DNA of 64,000 nucleotides from Membranihabitans marinus (GCF_019802045.1 NZ_JAHVHU010000004.1:310001-374000); one strand, 5' to 3'. Positions 27,975 through 37,650 are shown, numbered from the stretch's first letter. Notes: generated by a model not told the origin, from the sequence alone. Numbers and translations are program-made.

Positions 27975-30809
27975 ATGAAAAACATCGAGCAATTTTATCC
28001 GGATCAACGATACACGAGTCAGGGAGAACCGGAACTTGGTGTTGGTATCCTACAAGATGTCAGTCCAAGAAAAGTAAAGATCTATTTCCCCGGCTCCCAT
28101 GAAACAAGAGTGTATGCCGTGGAGAGTGCGCCTTTGCGTCGGGTGGTTTTCAGACCGGGCGATACTATAGAAGATGTGAATAATCATACTTTGCTGATCC
28201 AAAGCGTGGAGCTGGAGGATGGACTGTATGTCTATTACGGGAAAGACCAAAAGATTTCCGAAGCAGAATTGGGTGATGTAATGGTACATTACGGTGCGAC
28301 AGACCGGCTTTTCATGGGGGATGTAGATGCACCGCACGCCTTTGCCTTACGTAGGGATACACTGCAACACGAATACAATCGCAGAATATCTCCGGTTCGT
28401 GGTTTTGTGGGTGGACGAATCGATTTAATCCCGCACCAACTCTATATTGCCCAGGAAGTGAGTTCCAGGTATGCACCCCGGGTCTTGCTTTCCGATCAGG
28501 TGGGCCTTGGTAAAACCATCGAAGCTTGTCTGATTATCCACCGTTTGTTGTTGAGTGATCGCATTTCCAGGGTACTGATTATCGTGCCGGAGTCCTTGCT
28601 TCATCAATGGTTTGTTGAATTATTGCGCCGATTTTATATGTGGTTTCATATTTTTGATGAAGCGCGTTGTGCCTCTCTTGATGACAGCGCCATCGAAGGG
28701 AACCCCTTTCTGGACGATCAATTGATCATCTGCAGTATTGAATTTTTAGCCGGTTCCGAAAAACGGGCCAGCCAGGCAAGTTCTGCCCCATGGGATATGC
28801 TGGTGGTGGATGAAGCGCATCATCTGGAATGGGCTGTGGATCAGGTCAGCCCGGAGTACAGCGTGGTGGAACAATTAAGTCAAGTGGCTCAAGGATTGCT
28901 GCTGCTCACCGCTACCCCGGAACAATTTGGCTTTGAAAGCCATTTTGCCCGGCTCCGATTATTGGATCCCCACAGATATTCCAACTACAATGATTTTATA
29001 CAGGAGTCCATGGACCACATGATCACAGCCGATATCGTGGATAAATTGCACGCCGAAAAAGACCTGGATGCTAAGGCTATCAAGGTTTTGGAATCCTATT
29101 TCCTCAAAGATCGAATACAATCAGTGCTTCATGGAGACAGAACAGCAAGAAACCACCTGATCGAAGATTTACTGGATCAGCACGGCCCCGGTCGGGTTAT
29201 TTTCCGAAATACCCGATCTGCCATGACCGATTTCCCAAAGCGAAAGGCCCATCTCATTCCTTTAAAGGCAAAGAAAGAACACGACCGTTGGATCGAACGA
29301 CTCACGAAGGAGTTTGACCATGATGTAAAGTCCGGAGTAAAGTCCAATGAACAAAAATTTTGGTTTAAAGAAGATCCACGCGTTCGTTGGCTTCTGACGA
29401 TGTTGAAGGAAATACATCCGGAAAAGGTGTTACTCATCTGCACGAGCAAAGAAAAAGTACTGGCATTGGAGGCCAGCCTGACGAAGCGATCCAACCTAAA
29501 GACCATTGTTTTTCATGAGGATCTCACCATTGTACAACGGGATAAAAATGCGGCCTGGTTCACCGAACAGGATGGTGCTCAAATTCTCCTTTGTTCTGAA
29601 ATAGGAAGCGAGGGACGCAATTTTCAATTTGCTCACCACCTCATCCTGTTTGATGTGCCGTTTCATCCCGAATTGTTGGAGCAACGGATCGGTCGTCTGG
29701 ACCGGATTGGCCAAACGGAAGATATTCACATACATATCCCCTACCTGAGTGGCAGCCCGCAGCACAAATTAATCCGGTGGTATCAGGAAGGCTTGAATGC
29801 TTTTGAAAAAAACCTGGAGGGGGGACATAAAATATTCAATCTATTTGGGGATCGATTGCTTCATCTTTCCACAGATTCATCCACAGCAGCTAGTGATCCG
29901 GAATTGGAAAAATTAATTACGGAGACTGCTCATTTTCATAAAAAACTTCAAAAACGCCTGGCCGACGGACGGGATCGGTTGCTGGAAATGAATTCCTACC
30001 GACCCAAGATTGCCCAGGAAATCGTAAAGCAAATTAAAAAAGAAGACAGCGATCCAACCCTTGAACAGTATTTCACGACGGTTCTTCGACATTTTGAGAT
30101 AGAAATGGAAGACCTTCCCTCCCGAACCTATTTCTTGCATCCCCCTTCGGTCACCGCCGTGCCATTCCCTGCCATTCCGACCGAGGGCATCTATGTCACT
30201 TTTGACCGAAAACACGCGTTGAGCCGGGAAGACATCAGCTTTCTTACCTGGGATCATCCCATGACCACGGCGTGCATCGATCGGGTATTCAGTTCAGGGA
30301 CCGGCAGTGCCAGCTTTGGCGTATTGCGCGGAGCCCCTAGTCCGGGGCTTTTAATGGAGTTTCTTTTTGTGCTGGAAACCTCAAGAAAACAAGGTGCATC
30401 GATCGGCCGCTTCCTTCCCAATACCCCCCTGCGGATCGTAGTAGACCACGCGGGTAACGAGGTTACCAAACAATATCCCATGGAAGCATTCGACAAAAAA
30501 TTGGCACCTGGCCCCATAGCACCTTTGCTGGATAATGAACACATCGTAGAAACCATCCTGCCCAAAATGATGGCAGCCGCCACAAAAATTGCGGACGAGT
30601 GGAGTTCCATCGAAAGAGCAACCGGTCTGCAACGCATGAACCGAACGCTGAACCATGAGATCGAAAGACTCAAATCTCTTCAGAAAACCAACAAAAACAT
30701 CAGGCCGGAAGAAATTAAAATTGCCGTGGACGAGCAGATTACGCTGACATCGCTCATTGAAAATGCACGAGTACGGATGGATGCCATTCAATTGATACGA
30801 ATGGAGTAG
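27975..30809 (+). CDS. rapA: RNA polymerase-associated Swi2/Snf2 ATPase RapA
   Basis: 944 aa, near E. coli RapA length (968). The N-terminal Tudor-like/SH3 region (ELGVGILQDVSPRKVKIYFP, then RRVVFRPGDTI) aligns in kind to RapA. Motif I reads DQVGLGKTIEA (usual DEVGLGKT, so Gln replaces Glu), motif II is DEAHHLEW, motif III LLTATPEQFG. The RapA-specific RNTRSAMTDFPKR is present, as are ICSEIGSEGRNFQFAHHLI (split in the family as motif V) and EQRIGRLDRIGQ (motif VI). In E. coli it binds core RNA polymerase and aids recycling of stalled complexes. Sparse in Bacteroidota as far as I know, and flanked by repeats, so transfer is possible. Confidence 0.9.
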   Translation: MKNIEQFYPDQRYTSQGEPELGVGILQDVSPRKVKIYFPGSHETRVYAVESAPLRRVVFRPGDTIEDVNNHTLLIQSVELEDGLYVYYGKDQKISEAELGDVMVHYGATDRLFMGDVDAPHAFALRRDTLQHEYNRRISPVRGFVGGRIDLIPHQLYIAQEVSSRYAPRVLLSDQVGLGKTIEACLIIHRLLLSDRISRVLIIVPESLLHQWFVELLRRFYMWFHIFDEARCASLDDSAIEGNPFLDDQLIICSIEFLAGSEKRASQASSAPWDMLVVDEAHHLEWAVDQVSPEYSVVEQLSQVAQGLLLLTATPEQFGFESHFARLRLLDPHRYSNYNDFIQESMDHMITADIVDKLHAEKDLDAKAIKVLESYFLKDRIQSVLHGDRTARNHLIEDLLDQHGPGRVIFRNTRSAMTDFPKRKAHLIPLKAKKEHDRWIERLTKEFDHDVKSGVKSNEQKFWFKEDPRVRWLLTMLKEIHPEKVLLICTSKEKVLALEASLTKRSNLKTIVFHEDLTIVQRDKNAAWFTEQDGAQILLCSEIGSEGRNFQFAHHLILFDVPFHPELLEQRIGRLDRIGQTEDIHIHIPYLSGSPQHKLIRWYQEGLNAFEKNLEGGHKIFNLFGDRLLHLSTDSSTAASDPELEKLITETAHFHKKLQKRLADGRDRLLEMNSYRPKIAQEIVKQIKKEDSDPTLEQYFTTVLRHFEIEMEDLPSRTYFLHPPSVTAVPFPAIPTEGIYVTFDRKHALSREDISFLTWDHPMTTACIDRVFSSGTGSASFGVLRGAPSPGLLMEFLFVLETSRKQGASIGRFLPNTPLRIVVDHAGNEVTKQYPMEAFDKKLAPGPIAPLLDNEHIVETILPKMMAAATKIADEWSSIERATGLQRMNRTLNHEIERLKSLQKTNKNIRPEEIKIAVDEQITLTSLIENARVRMDAIQLIRME

Positions 30810-30928
30810 TGCAGCGTTTCACAAATTCTCCTAACATATTTTCCACTTTGTCTTGATGCTAAGCATGAAGGAAAATGACCCCGGAGTGGGTCACAGTATA
30901 TTAGCAACTAGTATTAACAAATGATCTC

Positions 30929-30945
30929 CGACCTCGGAGAGGTCG
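30929..30945. repeat. CGACCTC/GAGGTCG hairpin, copy downstream of rapA
   Basis: CGACCTC-GGA-GAGGTCG, the same 7-bp stem as at 27675-27691, 120 bases after the rapA stop. Flanking sequence is only weakly similar, so the conserved unit is the hairpin itself. Confidence 0.65.
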
Positions 30946-31150
30946 CACTATCCTCTCATATTCTTTTCAACTTTGGCATAGCCCAAAGTTGAGCCTGCCT
31001 GCCGCTGCGCTCTGGTAAAGGCAGACAAAACCCTATGATGAACAAATGAAGCTTGCCTGCAGCAGATCTGACAACGGAGGACCTAAGATTCAACGAACCT
31101 TGGAAGAGTGAACAAAAATGCCCTCAAATTGGATTGATGAAGGAATAGCC

Positions 31151-31235
31151 ATCCTCGAGACGGAGCCCTCCAGATTAAAATAGGTGTTATGCTGCTCGCA
31201 GGTGCTCCTCCAAACATCCTCGGGGCAGAGCCCTC
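31151..31235 (-). repeat. Pair of 20-nt motifs, 65 bases apart
   Basis: Positions 31151-31170 and 31216-31235 share ATCCTCG...GGAGCCCTC / ATCCTCGG...AGAGCCCTC with at most three differences. A third copy lies in reverse orientation at 62889-62908 (GAGAGCTC...CCGAGGAT). All are in gene-free DNA. Function unknown; possibly part of a larger intergenic repeat family. Confidence 0.6.
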
Positions 31236-31920
31236 GGTTCCTTCATAGCAGGTGCATTTAGCACCTACGATCCCAGGCAAGCTGGGATTTCATTCAGTCA
31301 CCCACGCATTTTTCCATAGCTAACCACCCCATGTGACGAGTTCATAATTGTGTTGAGGTTTAGTGCTTTTAAACATCAACGCCCATCCTCCACAATCCGG
31401 ATCGTTTTGTGCCATTGCCTGATGGCATATCTAATGGCAGTACCCATCGGACTCTTTGGAAGCACCCGTACCGCCTTTTCATCTTACCACTATTTAAACT
31501 TTTCGACAATTGACTGGAAGTGCTCATTTCGATATTCTTTGCGCTCTTAGTCTGACAACTCATGACAATACTTTTCAATGCCATATAATAATCGATTCAC
31601 CTCCAATGTGTACTCTGTTCGCTTTTGATCGTACTCTTTAGGTTCATAAAACGAATGAGGTAGAAATAAAAAGAAGGATCGTCGAATAGACGATCTATGC
31701 CCAGCATTTGTGCACATACCTTAGGTATTGCACAAAATAAGTCAAATTTTGAGCGCTTAAATTGCAGATCCGGGATACAGCCCCCCTATTATTTATGGAT
31801 GCCGTTAGTGTCGAATTAGAATCTTCGACTGCGGCTGAAACTTCTGCCATCATTGGATCCAACTTAAGTTTCGGGAAAGCAGGCCGTGCGCTCGCAGACC
31901 CTGAGACGACCAGCGCACCA

Positions 31921-32239
31921 CCCAAACCAGATTCTCTCTGGACCAAGTTATCTGTCCTCAAATATGCACCCAAGGCATTGAGACTTTGAAAACGCAACCC
32001 AATTTGTTCACGATGACATCGTTCATCAGATCAGTGAGGACCCCAAAGTACAAGCCGCCATGATTTTAGTGAAAGCCGCTTCACCCAGCCCGACACAAAT
32101 CACAAAGAAAGTAGTTGACACGTGTGCTCAGGCAAAACTATCGTCTCAGCAAATCGTAGAACTTGTCACCTGGATATCTGTTTTACAGATGCTACACAGA
32201 TTGAAAAGTTTTTACAACGTAAAGCGTCAATCACATTAA
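31921..32239 (+). pseudogene. Decayed remnant, possibly AhpD/CMD-like
   Basis: Two adjoining frames read as one protein if a single frameshift near 31980-31990 is allowed: ...WTKLSVLKYAPKALRL then FENATQFVHDDIVHQ. The second frame continues to a stop at 32237-32239 with CAQAKLSSQQIVELVTWISV, reminiscent of the C-terminal helices of AhpD-like/carboxymuconolactone decarboxylase proteins. No start codon or intact N-terminus is visible, and the sequence upstream is not recognisable. The family call is a weak one based on the helix pattern only. Confidence 0.4.
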
Positions 32240-32479
32240 GACATCGACCGTTAATCCGTGCAGCACGCATTTTCGGATTCTATTTTACAAGAACAGACGC
32301 CCGCATAGTTGTCCAGCGTGGCTGGAATACATGATTATGTTCTTTCTACCTTATTTTGGACGATTTTGAAAATTAGCTGTTCGTTTAATTAGCCCAAGAT
32401 GCTTAAATAATAATTATTTGAGTATTTTTAGTTTGTCTTATTAAAGAAGTTACGTCAAAAACATCAATTACAGCAACCT

Positions 32480-33337
32480 ATGTCCAAGTCATGTATAAAC
32501 CTCTATCTTTCAATTTTACTTGTGATTTCAACAGGCTGTTATTTGGCAGCTTATAATCCGCTCAAAAACACATCCAACGGTGAACAAGACCCCGTCCGAT
32601 TTCTCGAAAAAACATTTGAGGAAATTGACATTCAAAACGATGTGGTGTTTGGAGAGACGGTTAATTCGAAAGGAGAACAGCAAAAACTTCTTCTCGATGT
32701 TTACACCCCGGACAATGACCCCATGATAGACCGACCGGTTATCGTATGGATTCACGGGGGTGGATTTAGATACGGCAATGATAAATCACAGTCCTATATC
32801 GTGGAATTGGCCACCCGCTTTGCGAAGAAAGGCTATGTTTGTATATCCATTGATTATCGTGTGAGAGAAAAACCCATGGACGATATTTCTGGAACCATTT
32901 CAGATGCAGTCGAAGATGCCGCAAAAGCACTGGCATGGGTAAGGGAAAATGAAAAATCATTGGGTATTGACGCCTCAAAAATGGTCGTTGGAGGGGGGTC
33001 TGCCGGTGGCATTCTTGGCTCTAGTTTGTGCTTGAACGATCAACCTGATAAAAAAGATAGTGAAGGAGTTATCGGATTTATCAATTTATGGGGAACCCCA
33101 TCGGCAAAATGGATGGCTCTGGATATTGATAAAAATGATCCGCCCACCATAATGGTTCACGGTACCGATGATCAACTGGTGGCCTACAGCAGTGCAGTTG
33201 ATTTGGCTGAACGATTAAAAGCGAATAACATCAAACACGAATTAGTAACGATCGAGGGGGCCGGTCATACCCCGGTGGATCACATGGATGAATTTGAAAT
33301 AAATATTTCTAAATTCCTTTATGCTATATTGAATTGA
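32480..33337 (+). CDS. Alpha/beta hydrolase (carboxylesterase/acetyl-esterase-like) lipoprotein
   Basis: 285 aa with a lipoprotein signal (Cys20 in VISTGC). The esterase motifs are complete: oxyanion HGGG at 92-95, nucleophile elbow GGGSAGG with Ser174, acid Asp230/231 in VHGTDDQ and His263 in GAGHTP. The pattern fits the BD-FAE/hormone-sensitive-lipase-like group, often acyl or acetyl esterases on polysaccharides. It lies next to, but on the opposite strand from, the large carbohydrate locus, so a role in glycan deacylation is plausible but unproven. Confidence 0.85.
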   Translation: MSKSCINLYLSILLVISTGCYLAAYNPLKNTSNGEQDPVRFLEKTFEEIDIQNDVVFGETVNSKGEQQKLLLDVYTPDNDPMIDRPVIVWIHGGGFRYGNDKSQSYIVELATRFAKKGYVCISIDYRVREKPMDDISGTISDAVEDAAKALAWVRENEKSLGIDASKMVVGGGSAGGILGSSLCLNDQPDKKDSEGVIGFINLWGTPSAKWMALDIDKNDPPTIMVHGTDDQLVAYSSAVDLAERLKANNIKHELVTIEGAGHTPVDHMDEFEINISKFLYAILN

Positions 33338-33442
33338 ATTTGAATCAAATGTACATTAGTCGACCAAATTCTTGAAAAGGTTCGAAGCTAAAAACCTCAG
33401 AGAGGATTGTCTGTAGTGAAATGCACGATTAACGTGAATTAA

Positions 33443-33943
33443 ATGAATTTAATTGAATTTAAAATTCTGGAAACTGTCATAGCAATTGCGCTATTCATTG
33501 CAATACGGATTGCAATTTTTAAATTAATTGACCGGATTGTTATCAAGAATTTATTGCAAAAATCACGCGGTAAAATCACTAAAAAAATTATTCAATTCAT
33601 TCTCTTAACCATCACCTTCCTCTTTATCTTAACAGTTTGGGGTATCGATCATTCCGAATTATTCCTGTTCATGGCTTCTGTATTGACGGTAATCGGAATA
33701 GCATTGTTTGCTCAATGGTCTCACTTATCAAATATTACATCTGGACTGATCATCTTTTTTAATCATTCAGCAAAATTAGAGGATAACATATCCATTATCG
33801 ATAAAGATTATGAGGTAGAAGGAAGAATAAGTGATATTGGCCTATTCTTTATTAAACTAAAGACTAAAGAGGATGAGGAGGTATCTTTACCCAACAACAT
33901 TTTCCTGCAGAAAATGATAAAAAGAAACCCGGCCCGACGGTAA
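33443..33943 (+). CDS. Short MscS-like mechanosensitive channel domain protein
   Basis: 166 aa. Three hydrophobic helices (about residues 8-30, 48-65 and 70-95) lead into a MscS-type pore helix and beta domain: ALFAQWSHLSNITSGLIIFFNHSAKLEDNI, then VEGRISDIGLFFIKLKTKEDEEVSLPNNIFLQKMI (each part under the family pattern). It ends right after the PNN-type motif, without the C-terminal cytoplasmic alpha/beta domain of full MscS (about 286 aa). Either a naturally minimal member or a truncated one; the reading frame ends cleanly. Probably an inner-membrane tension-gated channel. Confidence 0.7.
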   Translation: MNLIEFKILETVIAIALFIAIRIAIFKLIDRIVIKNLLQKSRGKITKKIIQFILLTITFLFILTVWGIDHSELFLFMASVLTVIGIALFAQWSHLSNITSGLIIFFNHSAKLEDNISIIDKDYEVEGRISDIGLFFIKLKTKEDEEVSLPNNIFLQKMIKRNPARR

Positions 33944-34059
33944 AATCAAATTGACAGGTATATTTTATACCATAAAAAACGAAGGACAAATTTCAGGACG
34001 AGTGCCCCTGCAGAATCACCCCATTAGACTTGGGACCTATTTTCATACTGTTTTAATTT

Positions 34060-35493
34060 TTAGTATCCATCCTGCATCTGCCAATACTCCTCGATTTCTT
34101 CCAGACTCTTACCCTTTGTTTCGGGTACGTACCGGAAAAAGAATAGAATTCCCAACAAACTAAATCCGGCAAAGGTAAAGAAGCCCATGCCCATCCCGAC
34201 AATATTGACATACCATGGAAATAGAAAAGCAGCCGCAAAATTGGTGGTCCAGTTCGCAAAGGTGGCAATGGACATCGCCTGACCGCGGATATGGGTAGGA
34301 TATATTTCTCCGATCAATACCCAGATTACGGCGTTGATGGACAGCGCCAGACTCGCAATATAGATACACAAAATGACCACGGCCCATATCCCCGAGGATT
34401 CGCTACCGGTAAATAATACGCCCAGGCCACACAGAGATATAAAAACCGATATCATGCCTCCGATTAATAAAGGACGTCGGCCCCAGCTATCGATTTTAAA
34501 CAAGGCTATAATGGTAAATAATAGATTAATAAGTCCAATCAACACCTGAAACTGCACTGCGTTGCTCAGAGCATATCCGGCACTTTCCAGTATGGTCGGT
34601 CCATAATAAATCACGATATTGACGCCGGTGAATTGTCCAAATACAGAAAGCCCCACGCCAACAGCCAGTGCCTTCCGCCAACCGGGCTGAAAAAGTGTTT
34701 TGATTCCCAATTTCTGCGCTTCTTCATTCGCCTTCGAGGTCAATAATACACGATCCACTTTTCCATTGATTCGTTCGAGAATAGCCCATCCCCGATCTTC
34801 TTTCCCCTGATTAATCAACCACCGTGGACTTTCCGGAACAGCCAGCAAGAGCAAGAAAAACAACCCACTGGGAATCATCTCAGCAGCGAACATACCCCGC
34901 CATATTTCGGCTACAAAAACCTTGTGAAAGAGTCCATAGGTGCCTCCCCCCATCTCTCCACCCGCATTGCTGAGCAATAACCAGTTGGAAAAATAAGCCA
35001 AAAGAATGCCCACTACAATGGAGAACTGATACATGGCGACCAAACGGCCGCGGATCCGGGCCGGAGCAAATTCCGAAATATAAAGCGGTGATAGGACGGA
35101 GGCCATACCGACGCCTACCCCACCCAAGAGACGGGCAGAGATCAACCAAAAATAATCGGGTGGAACGGCTGAAAACAACGCTGATATGAAAAAAAGTAAA
35201 GCGGATAATAACAATATGGGTTTTCGCCCAAACTGATCACTGAGTTTCCCGGCTCCCAAGGCTCCTACTATCGCACCGATCAATGCCGAACTTCCAAACC
35301 AGCCGACTTGCAATTTGGACAATCCAAATTGTGTTTCGACCATCCCAAATGTCCCGGAAATGACAGCTGTATCAAAGCCAAACAAAACTCCGCCCAATGA
35401 GGCGACTAGACTGACTTTCCATAGAAGCGAGGTGGTTTTAGTGTTAGCCGTTGTATCTAAAATCGTCGGTTTCGTAGTATTTATATTGGTCAT
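34060..35493 (-). CDS. Sugar porter family MFS transporter
   Basis: 477 aa with 12 predicted helices. Sugar-porter signatures are present: GGVLFGFDTAVISG after helix 1, DQFGRKPILLL in loop 2-3, PESPRWLINQGKED after helix 6, SWGRRPLLIGG in loop 8-9 and the C-terminal PETKGKSLEEIE. It likely carries a monosaccharide across the inner membrane by H+ symport. It is the last gene of the minus-strand carbohydrate locus, 9 bases after the preceding gene, so it probably imports the sugar released by that locus. Confidence 0.93.
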   Translation of the reverse strand: MTNINTTKPTILDTTANTKTTSLLWKVSLVASLGGVLFGFDTAVISGTFGMVETQFGLSKLQVGWFGSSALIGAIVGALGAGKLSDQFGRKPILLLSALLFFISALFSAVPPDYFWLISARLLGGVGVGMASVLSPLYISEFAPARIRGRLVAMYQFSIVVGILLAYFSNWLLLSNAGGEMGGGTYGLFHKVFVAEIWRGMFAAEMIPSGLFFLLLLAVPESPRWLINQGKEDRGWAILERINGKVDRVLLTSKANEEAQKLGIKTLFQPGWRKALAVGVGLSVFGQFTGVNIVIYYGPTILESAGYALSNAVQFQVLIGLINLLFTIIALFKIDSWGRRPLLIGGMISVFISLCGLGVLFTGSESSGIWAVVILCIYIASLALSINAVIWVLIGEIYPTHIRGQAMSIATFANWTTNFAAAFLFPWYVNIVGMGMGFFTFAGFSLLGILFFFRYVPETKGKSLEEIEEYWQMQDGY

Positions 35494-35502
35494 CCGCGGT
35501 TT

Positions 35503-37650
35503 TTACTTGACGAGCATTTCTTTCTTTAATGCCGGATAATATTTTCCGGCGTTTGATTTCTTAGCCAGGTCCCAGACGGAAGTATCCAGTTCCCGTAGGC
35601 CCAAAATAGTCGTAATCCATCCCTGGGTCCATCCAGACTCTATAGCCCAGGCACCCCATCCATGATCAGCATTCGATCCCCAATGCTCGAACCGTTGGAA
35701 GTCAAAAGCGCGCATCCAACCCCCATCCAGTTCGGGATGTCCTTCAGACTTTACCTGAATCCGCACTAAAAATTCAGCCAGCTTATCTTCCGCTTCTTTG
35801 ATGGTTGCATCTCCCGTCGCATGCGCCGCCTCATGAAGCCCCAATAACGCAAAATTGGTGGTATACAACAAGTCACTGACGGGATCGCCATTGTGGGCAA
35901 TCAAGGATGCTTCTGTGGTCCCATACGCCGCATTGGATTGCGGCGGTGGATATCTTCCCATTTTAATTTCTCCCAATTCCTCCCGGATCGCACCGGTTTC
36001 ATCCTGCAATTCCAAAAAATCATTGACCACTTTCATCAGTACCGCCCTGTTATCCGCATTGTCTTTCACGCGGACTAACCAGGCTAATGGAAGAATCATT
36101 CGTGCGCGTTCCTGCGCCAGACCATTGGTCCAGGTCCACCCATCCGGATAATGCTCCATCATAGTGTGTATGCCTTTTTCAGCGGTATTTAAAAAAACAG
36201 CATCACCGGTTTGATCATAAGTCCACAGGTAACACGCCCACAAGTAAGCTTCAAAGTGCGGAGCCAGGTTCACGATATCGCGATCCCGGTAGTACCGCCA
36301 TCCGTTTTCCTCAAAATGATCCAAATCTATGCGGCTTCCCCGAAAACCTTCCCGACCCGTCGTCCTTAGCAAAGCCACCATGGATTTCATGATCGGTTCT
36401 TCCCAGGTGTCGGTCCCGGTAAGTGCGCCTGCGGCCAATGCTCCAAGGGCAAACCGGGCATTGTCATCTCCATAACTTGCTTTGAACCAGGCCGGGGTAC
36501 TAATTCCCCAGGGGATCAGACCATAAGCCGGGTGATCCGGGTCACCATACTCTTTTTTGGTGGCGATAGACTCCAACAAATAAAAGTCGAGTAAATTTGT
36601 GGAAATTTCTTTGTAATCATCATTATCAAAAAGCTCACCAGCGGTGGCAAACGCCATAGCAGATTCACTGATGCAATCCCCTCGTTTAATAATACCGATG
36701 GGTTGATTTCCGGTTTCATTTATCTCCGAAAAAATGCATTCAAAGACACCATTGGAACCATCCCCAACCGGAATTGCTGTATCATACGCCAGTTCCTGTC
36801 TTCCGTCGTCCAATATGGACTGAAGTTTTTCATCGTATCCGTCGGGGACCAACATCCGGGCATTTTTATACCACTCAATTCCCCGTTGCACACTCTGTCT
36901 TTGAAAATCAGCAGGTAGTTTTTCTGTTTTACCATAACTTGCGGCTACAGTGAGATCCCAATCCAGGGGTTGGAGTTCAACACCTGGTAATACATGACTC
37001 AAAATACTTTCCCATAGGGATGCCCAAGCTTCCTGGGGTGCATACCGTCCCGATACAAACCGACTCAATTGCGTCGATGCGATCCAAACCGGGAAATCCC
37101 CCCAGGCAAAAAATAAGGGATCGGATTTGTCCGGAAGTCCATAAATGGCTGAATCAAATCCGGCGACCTTTGCGGCGACGATATAACTTTCATCGACATC
37201 GTTGCTAATGTAGTGCAAGCCATTGATACCCAATATTTGAAGACTGTCCGGCCGACCATGAAACCAACTTGATTGCTTCACCACAGCCCGCTCCGCTTTA
37301 GCCTCTACGACATCGCCAAGTTCGACTCCTGGCGCATAAGAAGGAAATTCAATGTAGCACCTCAATTGCTTTTCTTTAATCGTCGTGTAAAATTTATCAT
37401 CCAGCGGCACCATGGTTTGGGGATATCCTTCAGAGAGAATTAACAAACCATTCCCTGAATTCGCGGCATTGACAGCGTCCATGGGAGATTGATGAAATTG
37501 CAAGTCGACCGAAGGATCCTTCTCAAGTAGACGAACCAAATCGTTACTTTCCTTCCCATAGACGTGCAATTTAGCAGAATGCTGCTGGCAACCTGTGAGC
37601 AGGATAAGCGATAGGACCAGTATGCCAAAGGCATGGATTTTTTGATTCAT
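35503..37650 (-). CDS. Two-domain lipoprotein, possible (alpha/alpha)-barrel glycosidase
   Basis: 715 aa; lipoprotein signal ending LILLTGC (Cys21). The first about 240 residues look like an alpha/beta domain of the class-I amidotransferase/ThuA kind (for example NSGNGLLILSEGYPQ and FAWGDFPVWIAST). From about residue 260 to the end, repeated helical pairs with aromatic and Asp/Glu-rich loops (RFALGALAAGALTGTDTWEE, HFEAYLWACYLWTYDQTGD, GWTWTNGLAQERARMI) fit a six-hairpin glycosidase-like barrel. I cannot assign a GH or PL family. The gene sits between an SGNH hydrolase and the sugar porter, suggesting action on an oligosaccharide. Confidence 0.6.
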   Translation of the reverse strand: MNQKIHAFGILVLSLILLTGCQQHSAKLHVYGKESNDLVRLLEKDPSVDLQFHQSPMDAVNAANSGNGLLILSEGYPQTMVPLDDKFYTTIKEKQLRCYIEFPSYAPGVELGDVVEAKAERAVVKQSSWFHGRPDSLQILGINGLHYISNDVDESYIVAAKVAGFDSAIYGLPDKSDPLFFAWGDFPVWIASTQLSRFVSGRYAPQEAWASLWESILSHVLPGVELQPLDWDLTVAASYGKTEKLPADFQRQSVQRGIEWYKNARMLVPDGYDEKLQSILDDGRQELAYDTAIPVGDGSNGVFECIFSEINETGNQPIGIIKRGDCISESAMAFATAGELFDNDDYKEISTNLLDFYLLESIATKKEYGDPDHPAYGLIPWGISTPAWFKASYGDDNARFALGALAAGALTGTDTWEEPIMKSMVALLRTTGREGFRGSRIDLDHFEENGWRYYRDRDIVNLAPHFEAYLWACYLWTYDQTGDAVFLNTAEKGIHTMMEHYPDGWTWTNGLAQERARMILPLAWLVRVKDNADNRAVLMKVVNDFLELQDETGAIREELGEIKMGRYPPPQSNAAYGTTEASLIAHNGDPVSDLLYTTNFALLGLHEAAHATGDATIKEAEDKLAEFLVRIQVKSEGHPELDGGWMRAFDFQRFEHWGSNADHGWGAWAIESGWTQGWITTILGLRELDTSVWDLAKKSNAGKYYPALKKEMLVK

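Larger units (their letters stand above)
30810..32479. other. Repeat- and remnant-bearing interval downstream of rapA
   Basis: 1.67 kb. Contains a small hairpin TGACCC/GGGTCA (30876-30893), the second CGACCTC hairpin (30929-30945), two copies of a 20-nt motif (31151-31170 and 31216-31235), hairpins at 31250-31266 and about 31271-31289, and a decayed coding remnant (31921-32239). No intact gene was recognised. Frames at 31083-31280 and 31695-31997 on the minus strand look like by-products of repeats and the remnant. Confidence 0.6.

Noticed and set aside
31083-31280. A 65-aa minus-strand frame
   Set aside because: It is made of the repeated 20-nt motifs and hairpins in gene-free DNA, so it is unlikely to be a gene.
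31695-31997. A 100-aa minus-strand frame
   Set aside because: It overlaps the decayed plus-strand remnant and has no recognised family.
26713-32479. Possible CRISPR array or complete insertion sequence in the repeat-rich island
   Set aside because: Repeats are few, uneven in spacing and imperfect; no cas gene or transposase was seen.
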